Translations under genes and position numbers: made by a program
Notes under the pieces: model-generated
Told to the model about the DNA's origin: nothing
Seen by the model: the letters and a program-made list of their open reading frames with translations, nothing else
Databases searched by the model: none
Source: Enoplosus armatus
Lineage: Eukaryota; Chordata; Actinopteri; Centrarchiformes; Enoplosidae
Assembly: GCF_043641665.1 (NCBI RefSeq)
Contig: NC_092193.1
Coordinates: 13,649,501-13,713,500 of the forward strand
Length of the DNA stretch: 64,000 nt
Reading direction: 5' to 3'
Shown: piece after piece, positions 49,597 to 61,500 of the stretch
How positions within the stretch are numbered: the first letter of the stretch is position 1
Layout of the letters: each line of letters opens with the position of its first letter

Positions 49597-52500
49597 GTAA
49601 ATATTAATTTACTCATCTTTGACTATATTAAGAGCAGCCTACTTTTGGTCCCGTTAATGAATGAAAAATGAAAAATATACATGTTGATAATGTCTATGTA
49701 ATATACAAACCATTACTGTCATAACACTTGTCCGATTACCGTCAGTGAAACTGTAAAAGATCCTATATCACGAGCTTAAAGATGTAAAACATTCTTTAAT
49801 TTATCATGTTTCATAAGTTCACCATTTTATCAAGAATGTTTTTCATTATTTTGATTTATGATAATTAAGAAAACATTAATCTAAGTATCACTTACATGAA
49901 TAATAGGTTGAATAACTAAGACGATTAAGAATAGTCTGTACAGTATTGAACGTGAACATAATTCATTGATGTTACTAATCAGTCATTTCTAGCCAGATGG
50001 TGTTGTGACTATAAAGTGATTGTTTACTCGGTCACATCCCCCACAGGACACCAGTGTGAATCTAACACAGAGTTCTGGACAGATGAGTCCACCCGCTGCC
50101 TCTGCTCTGTTGGCCAGCTCTCCTGCTCTCCCTCTCAGTGCCCCAAGGGCCAAATCTGTGGTCCTCAAACAGGAAGCTCCAATGGGATTTCCGCCTCAGG
50201 GACGTGCACTATACACAGTCACACAGACTGCAGCACTTTTGATGGAGTGCTGTTCCGCTTCATGGCCCCCTGCACCTACATACTGGCTAAGACCTGCTCA
50301 CACTCTGAGGCCCTGCCCGCGTTCAGTGTGGAAGTGGTCAATGAGCAGAACGGGAACTCGTCTCTACCAACTGTTGAGCAGGTCATGGTGAACATCGCGA
50401 ACTATAGAGTGTCCCTGCTGAAAAGGCAGACACACCGGGTCGTGGTGAGTTACTTTAAAGTGAGATAGAAATTTTAAATTGTATGAACAATTCCTCCTTA
50501 AAAGCTAAAATGTCATGTTGTCATACCACCCTGTTCCATTTACAGAGGGAGACCAGCTTTGAATGACTGTTACAAATGACAATTCCTTCGCCTAAACACC
50601 CAAATAAGCCTTATCACATTTTTTGTGTAAACTCATTTTTGGCACTCTTCACAGTTTACTTTCCATTTACTCAGCTAAGCTGTTTATCAAAGTGACATCA
50701 CACATTTGAGGACAATATGAGTATCTAAATTATTTTATAATTAAGGGAGACAGTAACTTGCAGAACAAGCTATCCACAGGCACATTTCCATTCCCTATTT
50801 TACATTGCTCTCTAAAACTTCCAAATAACTTCAGTTTTGTGGCACCTTGCCATTATGCTGTATTGAGTGTCGAGCTGAGTAATGTACTGGGTCGAGCAGC
50901 TCCCATGTCTGCTGCCTATTCTACTGATAAAATGAGTTTACCGTTAAGTGCAGAGTTTAGTGGCATAATGTCCTAGAATTCCTAGAGGAGTTATCAGTCT
51001 TATCAATTCTCGAAGATATATCTGTCTTTACGCAAACTGTCAAATGCAGTGAGTTTATATTGCTGAGGACAGTCGGTAAGGAAGTCTAAAACTGACACTC
51101 TTCTTCAGGTTAATGGGGTCTGGAGGAAGCTTCCACTGAGCCTCACCAGTGGCACTGTCGACATCAAGAGCAACCCCGCTGCTGTTGTACTGGGAACCAG
51201 CTTCGGTCTTTCTGTCTCATATGACAATGCTGGTGCTGTTCATGTCAACTTGCCATCTTCGTACTCTGATAATGTCTGTGGCTTGTGTGGAAACTTCAAC
51301 CACCTCAAAGGAGATGACTTCAGAAAGCCAGATGGTACAAATGCCCAAAATGCTACAGCTTTGGCGGAGAGCTGGCAGACCGGGCAAACCACCTCCTCCT
51401 GTGAAACCATTCTGGTACCTCATCAGTGTGACCCACTTGAGGAGGCTGAGTATGCCAGTGAGCTGTACTGTGGAGGCCTCCTCTCTAGTACTGGGCCCTT
51501 CGCTGACTGTCTATCAGTTCTGGGGGCAGAGAGCTACTTCAGGGGCTGTGTGGCCGGCATGTGCTCTACTCATGGTGACCCAGCAGTGTTATGTGAGACC
51601 TTACAGGTCTATGCTGATATCTGCCAGGAGGCTGGAGTTGCCATACCCATATGGAGAAACTCTACATTCTGCCGTATGTTGCTTTATTGCTTCCTGCTTT
51701 CATTTCTCTACCTCCTGTTATTAAAATAAGGGAAATTGTGGCAAATAATGACTGTAATAATACAAGAGCAATTAAGGTCATGCCCTCATCTCTTTCCTCC
51801 CCTCTCTTGTGTCCCTCTCAGCCCTTCAGTGTGGGGAGAACAGCCACTATAACTCATGTGCTGATGGCTGTCCCGAGGTGTGCTCCAGCCTGGATATAGC
51901 TGGCTCCTGCGGAAACTGTGTGGAAAGATGTGAGTGCGACTCCGGCTTCAAACTCAGTGGGGGAAAGTGTGTCCCAGCAGAGGACTGTGGGTGCTGGCAT
52001 AATGGAAAGCACTATGAGGCAAGTGAGGCAGATGAACAGGGAACAATTTCAAATTCACCTGTTCACTTCCACAGTGCTAGAATTTATTCACACAACTCCC
52101 TTTTGCCTGCAGAAAGGGGCAACATTGTTGGAAGGAGAGTGCGAGCAGCAGTGCCAGTGCATGGGTGATAATGACGTGCAGTGCACCACGATGCAATGCG
52201 CAGACAATGAGGTTTGTAAGGCCAAGGATGGCGTCAAAGGCTGCTTCCCTTTCCATCCCGCCACCTGCAGCGTATACGGTGATCCACACTATATTACCTT
52301 TGATGGGATGGCTTACGATTTTCAAGGAGGCTGCAGTTACACACTGACTACCACGTGCAGTGGAGAGAGCTCAGTCCAGTTCACTGTGATCGGACACAAC
52401 GTGCATCCACCCCTTCAGAATTTCACCCGGTCCAAGCTGGGAGCTGTGGATCTTCAGGTTGAAGATCTATACCTCACCCTGAATCAGAGCAGGGTCGTCT

Positions 52501-55500
52501 ACGTAAGCATGAAAACTCCTTGTGATTCTCTACATATCAAACCATTTGAATGTAACAAAGGCTGTTGTGAAAATGCGCATGCCAAATAGTCCGGGGTCAT
52601 GGTTCTGTATTACCAGCTGTAATTCATTAATGACAATGGTTAATGACTTTAGTCAGCACACCTATGTTTATAGGGGTCAATTATTACTCTGTGTTAGGTC
52701 GTTGGAGTAAGTCATTTGTTTGTCATCTGGGGCCTACAAGAATACACAAACCAATAGCTGACTCACTTGACTTTGACCTGAACAGCTAGTTGGTGAGACA
52801 TTTATATTGAACTCAGTTCTCACAAGAACAAACTCATTACAAATTATCGATTGTCCTCTCTTTAGGTGAATTATGTCCGTGTCCAACTCCCCTATTCCAC
52901 CTATGGTGCATACGGCTCAGTATGGGTCTACGTGAAAAATAAATATATCATCTTGGAGACGACCTTTGGCCTCAGAATGATGATAGATGGGCAGAACAGA
53001 CTCTTCCTGCAGGTGGATGAGCGCTACAAGTATGAACTGTGCGGACTGTGTGGCACCTACTCTGGAGAACAATACGATGACTTCGTAGCACCAGGAGGCC
53101 ACAACGCTACTGGGCCATTTGAGTTTGGTGACAGCTGGAGGGTGCCAGGCAATAATGAGTATGTTATTTTACCAAGTAGGGTATCTGCACACATTTTAGT
53201 ACAAATTAAATGAAAGTGAAACACATTGTAATACTTAAAAAAGGAAAAAAACGCCATTTCAATAGCAGTAGCAAGATTTTTAGCCACACTAGCAGTGTGG
53301 TGCTAATTATATTTCCATCAGCTTCAGTTTTAGGCTACTTTGTATTTTGTGCTAATTAGCAAGTGACAGCATGTTAACACGCTAAACTAATGGTGAACAC
53401 GAAAATCATTATACCTGCTAAACCAGCATGTTAGCATTGTCATTGGGAGCATATTAGCATACTGATAATAGAATACAGAAATATTTGAAATATCTTCCAT
53501 GTAGTTGTTTGTGCTTAAGGAGAGGTAATAACCACAAGTAAAAATTGATAATCATGAACACAATTTCACAAACTGGCTTGTTTGGTTAGTAAATAAACCG
53601 TATAAAAACTCAATTACCAGGTTGATTATCACCTAAGTACTAGCTGAATGCATGTACACAAAGAAGGCAGAATTGGCAGAAGATCTACAACAAGCTCCCA
53701 ACCTGGCAACCCAACATTATTTTTTCATTTACGGATTAGAACAAGTTGTTAAAGAATTATTAATACATGAATTATCAACGATTAATACACCTTATTTTGT
53801 CTTATTTTGAAGTGGCACAATACATGAAAATGTCTAGATCTTTATTTGTCAAAACATTCTCTTCCAGGTGTATCTCCCATCCAAATGACCCCAGACTCTG
53901 TGATTATGAGGAGGAGAATGAGGCCTACAATGAGTGCTACGCGCTACTAGGGGAGGCCTTCAGGCCCTGCCATGAACCCATTCACCCAAGCATCTACATC
54001 AATAGTTGTGTGTATGACTACTGTGCCACAAGTGGAGACCAGCACACCCTATGTGAATCTATGAAGTCCTATGCAGCAGCATGCCAAGTTGCAGGAGTGG
54101 AGATGGCCCACTGGGAGACAGACACAGCCTGTGGTGAGCGTTTGAGTTGGACATCATGATGATGATGATGATGGTGTGGGATGTATGTATATATTAGAAC
54201 TAGACGTAATTCTGTCACGTCCTGTATTCCTTATCTATTGATTCTCTTAGATATCTTCCATTGGTAAACTAGGCAGCTGCCTAGAGCCATGCCTGAGTGA
54301 ATCTGTTTTTGTTTCTTTGTTTCTTTGTTTTGTCATTGATTAAAGCAAAGTTGGAGAAATTAGGTGGTTAAGATGTGGAGGGGGTGGCCTAACGCAAAAA
54401 TATCTCCTAGGGCGCCAAAAAGGCAAAGCTGGTGAACTCATTTCTTTTTTTTTTTTGTTTCTTTGTTTGTTTGTTTGGCTTTTTGTTTTGTTTTTGTTCC
54501 CATTTCAGCTGACCCCCCAACCACTGCAACTCTTCCAACAACTCCCACTCCTACATCTCCAACACCAGATCAGACTTGTAAGAGCATTCAGGGTTGTGAG
54601 GGTTTATTCGTTACTGGATTGGAGAATCAGTGGCATTATCCAATTTATAATGATTAATTTCAAAAGCAAATATTTGACTATGCTTGCCTCCAAAAGCTAT
54701 AGATTCATCGATGTTTAATATAAATAAATAAAATGGATTTCAATACATTCGAATAACTTTGGTGTAATTATGTGCAGATTGGACTGATTAAAAACAAGAA
54801 AAATTATATTTTTCAAACTGTACAGTATTTTTCATGCTGTAATGTTCCTATAAATAATCAGTTCAAAGCACTTACCATTTCCATTGTGTATATATGCTTT
54901 TTCATAGTCTGTCCAATGAATTGCGACTTTGAAAACACTCTGTGTGGGTGGGAGCAGCTCATACAGGACAGTTTTGATTGGACAAGAAATTCAGGACCCA
55001 CCCCATCAAACCTAACTGGCCCAAATAAAGACCACACTACTGGAGGTAAAAAACAATGTCAGGCCACACTATCACATCTGTTATGTTGCTGCATTGGTTT
55101 TTCACTATTCATGTTTTTTGTGCTATTTTCAACGTTTCTCTAGCTGGTTTCTACATGTATATTGAGGGAAACAGTGTAACCCATGGAGATTCAGCCCGTC
55201 TGTTGAGCTCAATGTGCCATTATAATGGCCCACTCTGCCTGAACTTCTGGTACCACATGTATGGTTCAGCCACAGCCACAGCCCTCAATATCTACCTGGT
55301 CAAAGACAATAAAGCTACAAAGCTCTGGTCCAGGATTAACAACCAGGGACCAGAATGGCATCCAGGAAATGTTGACATCAGAGTGTCTGGTCCATTCCAA
55401 GTAAGTCTGACACTATATACAGACAATATATGGGCCTAAAAGATGCTGGTTGAGCGTTGCACACCTTTCTTGCAAAGACTAATGATGTTATTCTATACAG

Positions 55501-58500
55501 TGAAACATTATATTTTCCTACTGCGTCTTTCAGATCATAGTGGAGGGAATTCGAGGCTCTAACGCTCAATCAGATGTGGCCATAGATGACATTTCCATCC
55601 ACTTTGGCTCATGTTCAGGTGACTTTCACTTCTAACAAAAACCAGAACAAAGCATTATAAATATGATTAAACATATACTGTATCTTAACTTTAATCTGTA
55701 CATTTCTAATGGTCCAAATCAATCAAGATCTAAAATTATGACAATACCAGATATTTCAGGCTTGACAAAGTCAAAAATAATTTCCTTTAGGTAGTTTCCC
55801 TGGCCTGGTTAGTGGAACTGAGCTTCCTTCCACAACTGCAGAAGTCCTCCCCTCACACCCAGGTAAGTGCACAGGAAGTACATTTTATGGGCCACTTGTT
55901 TCTGCATCAGAAAGCTGAAGTGTGGTTACAAATTAACATTTGTGTCTAGTCTAATAAATACTGAATGTGCAGTATGTTAACAGATTGTCTAAATTTTCAG
56001 GAAGTTGCATAAGGGCCTCAATACTTAGTTTATGTTAATCGATTGCGAATGTTTCCCTTATAGTCTGCAATATCGACTGTAGCTTCGACAGCAACCTTTG
56101 TAGCTGGAATCAGATGATCACGGATGCTTTTGACTGGACATGGCAAAGTGGTTCCACCCCCACCCTCATGACTGGGCCCTCTGCTGACCACACTGGTGGT
56201 AATATACACTTTCTCCATGTAATATTATAAATGATGACAGATGACAGATAATCTACAGCGGTAAGGATAAGATTTGTCTGAGCATTTCATTCCTCTTTCC
56301 TAGATGGTCACTATCTTTACATCGAGGCCAGCAACTTGACACATGGAGACACGGCTCGTCTCATCAGCTCTGAGTGTTCTGACTCTGGTCCTCAGTGTCT
56401 GCAGTTCTGGTACCACATTTACGGTTCAGCAGATACAATGGGCCTCAACGTCTACTTGCTACAAAACAAAGTAGCCAACGCTGTTTGGTGGAAGAGAAAT
56501 GACCAAGGAAATATGTGGCAACTGGCTCAGGTGGACTTCACAACAACTGGAGCTTTCCAGGTCAGACACCCCATCCCCCAGGCACTGGCACATGATTTAA
56601 AGATTGCCAGCCAATTAAGTTGTAATGGTAGAATATTAACATTACGAGATATTTTTTTTCCTAACCCAGATCATCATTGAGGGGCGTAGAGGCTCCAACG
56701 AAGAGTCCGATGTGGCCTTAGATGATGTACAGCTTCATCGTGGTCGATGCTCTCGTAAGAAACATGCACACAGAACTAGTACCACTAAACCTAAAAAACA
56801 TGTTGCTTATTTTAAGGCTGTGTGGCTTGATAATGTTTTAAATTCAAATATAAATATATATATATCTGAAATGATCAACACTAATTAATACTACTTAAAA
56901 ATATAAATTCCTGCACTGTTACAGATCTGAGTGGTATTGTGACAAGTCCTCCTAAACCTGATGGAAACACCACAGCTCCTCCTAGTGTCACTGAGCCAAC
57001 CACTGCAGCTCCAGAGCCTCCTCTGGTCAATGTTACTCAGCCCCCCGGAGTATTAATCAATAAGGACAATGTTACTGAAGCTCCAGAAAACAGAACACCA
57101 CCACATCCAGGTACAGAGCTAATTCCACAGCAGCACTTGTATACCCACTGATGTTGGGACTTCCATAATTCATTTTTTTCCACAACCAGTTTTTGTGATT
57201 TCCAGAATTACTGCGTCAGTGATCTAAAGATATGTCTGACTTTTGTTTCCAGTATGCCAACTCCACTGTAATTTTGAACAAAATCTATGTCAGTGGAGTC
57301 AACTTCTTACTGATGTTTTTGATTGGACAATGCATAGTGGCTCCACTCCTACTATGATGACTGGGCCTTCTTCAGATCACACCACGGGAGGTAATTAGCA
57401 TTCTGACACAAGCTAAGTAAAGCTGGAGTAAAACTATCAGGGGCAAAAAATAAACAGCACACTCCTTGCCAGTTTGACATCAGTCACACGGTGAAACTTA
57501 TAACTAATGAAACAAACATTCTTGAAGCAGTTCTTCCTTGTCAAACCAGAATGGTAGACTGGTAAACACTGTCTCCTAATGTATTGTATTTCATTAAGAT
57601 AAGATATTTTTCTTTTAGCCTCCTGAGGATGTGCCAGTAGATCTGCTGTTTATGAATTAAGTAATTTCTTTCCTTTCCAGTGTTTAAAACACATTTGCAT
57701 TGCCAATATTTAGCAACCAGTTTCAGCTGCAATTGGACATGCCTTGAATGTAGGATTAAATGAGAAATCATAACATTATCCAAGAAAACTTGTTGCACGT
57801 TACTTTAACTTACTTAACTCTTCTGTCCTTAACCAGACAGCCACTATCTTTACATCGAAGCCAACAGTGCGTCATATGGAGACACGGCTCGCCTCATCAG
57901 CTCTGAGTGTTCTGACTCTGGTCCTCAGTGTCTGCAGTTTTGGTACCACATGTACGGTTCCGCCGATACAATGGGCCTCCATGTGTACTTGCTCCAGGAC
58001 AGACTGACTGATGCTGTTTGGTGGAAGAGGAATGACCAAGGAAATACCTGGCACCTGGCTCAGGTGGACTTGACAACAACTGGAGCTTTCCAGGTGAGTT
58101 ACCAATCTAAGATGTTTCTTCTCCTAATAAGTTTACTATGTGCAACAATAAATGAGTGTACTGTATACTGTACACTTAATTTTAGATCATTTTTGAGGGG
58201 CGAAGAGGTTCCAACGATCAGTCTGATGTGGCCATAGATGATGTATCTCTTCATCATGGACACTGCGCAGGTAATTTTATCCTCCTACTGACATTCATTG
58301 TAGTTCATACACATCATACGTGAAAATTGATGTGACTGACTTGACTGTGAAATGATGTTACAGACTTGGCTAAACCAACAACGCCTGCTCCCACAACCTT
58401 CGATCCAGTTGCAACAGAAGGTCCAGAGCTTCCTCCAGTGAACAGCTCAACGGCTACACATCCACAAACACCAACTTCATCAAAACCACATCCACCAACA

Positions 58501-61500
58501 ACAACCACCACAGCTACAGCAGCCGCAACTGATTACGATACACAAACACCTACAGAAACAGCAACAACTGTAACCCCAAAAACAAATCCTACAACAAGAC
58601 CACAATTACCGATAACATCAAGACCAACAGCAACGGCCACAACTGGGCCTAAACCACAACCTCCAACAACAGCTAGTCCACAACCTCCAACAACAGCTGG
58701 ACCACAACCTCCAACCACAGCTCAGCCACAACCACCAACAACAGCTACACCACAAACTACAACCACAGCTCAGCCACAACCACCAACAACAGCTACACCA
58801 CAAACTACAACCACAGTTCAGCCACAACCACCAACAACAGCGAGTCCACAAACTACAACCACAGCTCAGCCACAACCACCAACAACAGCTACACCACAAA
58901 CTACAACAACAGCTCAGCCACAACCACCAACAACAGCTAGACCACAAACTACAACCACAGCTCAGCCACAACCACCAACAACAGCTACACCACAAACTAC
59001 AACCACAGTTCAGCCACAACCTCCAACAACAGCTAGACCACAAACTACAACCACAGCTCAGCCACAACCAACAACAACAGCTACACCACAAACTACAACC
59101 ACAGCTCAGCCACAACCACCAACAACAGCTACACCACAAACTACAACCACAGTTCAGCCACAACCTCCAACAACAGCTAGACCACAAACTACAACCACAG
59201 CTCAGCCACAACCACCAACAACAGCTACACCACAAACTACAACCACAGTTCAGCCACAACCTCCAACAACAGCTAGACCACAAACTACAACCACAGCTCA
59301 GCCACAACCACCAACAACAGCTACACCACAAACTACAACCACAGCTCAGCCACAACCACCAACAACAGCTACACCACAAACTACAACCACAGTTCAGCCA
59401 CAACCACCAACAACAGCTAGACCACAAACTACAACCACAGCTCAGCCACAACCACCAACAACAGCTGAACCACAACCCCCAACAACAGCTGGACCACAAC
59501 CTCCAACAGCGCAGCCACAACCACCAACAACAGCTAGTCCACAAACTACAACCACAGTTCAGCCACAACCACCAACAACAGCTACACCACAAACTACAAC
59601 CACAGCTCAGCCACAACCAACAACAACAGCTACACCACAAACTACAACAACAGCTCAGCCACAACCACCAACAACAGCTAAACCACAACCCCCAACAACA
59701 GCTGGACCACAACCTCCAACAACAGCTCAGCCACAACCACCAACAACAGCTAGACCACAAACTACAACCACAGCTCAGCCACAACCACCAACAGCTAGAC
59801 CACAAACTACAACCACAACTAGACCACAAACTACAACCACAGCTCAGCCACAACCACCAACCACAGCTGGACCACAACCTCCAACCACAGCTAGACCACA
59901 ACGTCCAACCACAGCTGAAACACAAGCACCAACCACAGCTCAGCCACAACCACCAACCACAGCTGGACCACAACCTCCAACCACAGCTAGACCACAACCT
60001 CCAACCACATCTAGGCCACAACCACCAACCACAGCGCAACCACAGCCACAAACAACAGCTAGACCACAATCCACAACAGAAGCTAGACCACAACCTACAA
60101 CCATTAAACCACATCCGACAACAAGTAGACCTCATCCCACAACTAGACCACAATCTACAACCACACTTGTATCATGTAAGTTAAGACTCTGCATTTCCCT
60201 ATTTAAAACATTTTAAACATAATGTATATTTTACATCTCACATGTTCGGCGCCATATACTGTATATAAAGATGACGTGTCTCCACTTCCACTGTACGAAA
60301 ATGAAGCCAAAATATCCCGGATACAGGGGCTGCCATCAGGCACTGGTGACGTCATTTGGAGCCAGAGTCTGCGTAGTGGTGATCGGCGAGTGGAGCAGCG
60401 GAGCGGGGTCCCGTCCATGCTCCCGCCCCACCCAATCACGTCAAATAATTAATTAAAACCAAACCATTAAAGCGAACACTTGAAAAAAAACATCAGCATA
60501 ATAAGAACTACCTAAAATGAAAATAAAAATTTATTTGACGTGTACTTTGATTTTTTTTGTTCGGCCAATGGCCCATGTCCCATCCACTAACATGGGGAGG
60601 CTGGGCTTCTGACCTATACTGCAGCCAGCCACCAGAGGGCGATTGAGATATTCTGGTTTCACTTTGGGGAATTGTCATGTTGTCCATCTCTATGCACAGT
60701 CCATGGTTCGGCACCAGTGGCAAAACTGAGCAATGGCTAATTCATTTTTGTTTGTCATTTTACGTTTATGACTAAGTACATACTCTGTCTCTACCATTCT
60801 GTCTCTCTCTAGCACCCTCTTGCCCAGAGAACAGTCATTACACTACTTGTATCCCTGCCTGCAGTCCAACCTGTACACACCTGAATGGCCCACCGCACTG
60901 CAGTGACAACATGGGTTGTGAGCAGGGATGTGTATGTGATGAAGGCTTTGTTAAGAAAGGGAAGGTTTGCGTGTCTATCCATCGGTGTGGATGTGTGGAC
61001 AGAAATGGCCGCAAACATCAGGTTAGTGCCGGTTCAGAATGACTCTTCAGCAATGGCACAAGTCATACACAGTGTTGATTTTCAAATACTTAGGACTACT
61101 TTCTGAAAGCCTGAGCAATATTGCCAGAAAATGGTGAATATGCAAATTGAGGTCCAAGAAGTATGATGACTCTCTCTTTCCTGTCAGTTCAATGAAGTGT
61201 GGTACACCAATCACTGCAGTCAGAAATGTGAATGTGAGAAAGAAGATGGTGAGGGGAATATTGACTGCGACGACAAAGATGAGTGCGATGGAAATGCGGT
61301 ATGCCTTCAAAATGAGGAGGGCGATTACTACTGCCAGTCTACAGGTGCTGTAAATGCCAAAATTTAACTCCGCCATGTGTCGAAACCATGTTACGTCTCA
61401 TTCACTAATTTATAAATTGCTCTACACTTTGCACGTTGCTCCACAGGTTTCAGTGAGTGCACTATCAATGGAGACCCTGAGTACAGAACCTTTGATAAAA

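Noticed and set aside
52019..52040. Use of the GT donor at 52,024 for exon 8
   Set aside because: It shifts the frame of exon 9 and gives an early stop, losing the conserved cysteine pattern that the GC donor preserves.
58618..60153. A 511-codon open frame on the minus strand opposite exon 24
   Set aside because: It is the mirror of the mucin repeat. The repeat's CCA, ACA, CAA and GCT codons cannot give stops in that antisense frame; the predicted Trp/Cys-rich product has no plausible family.
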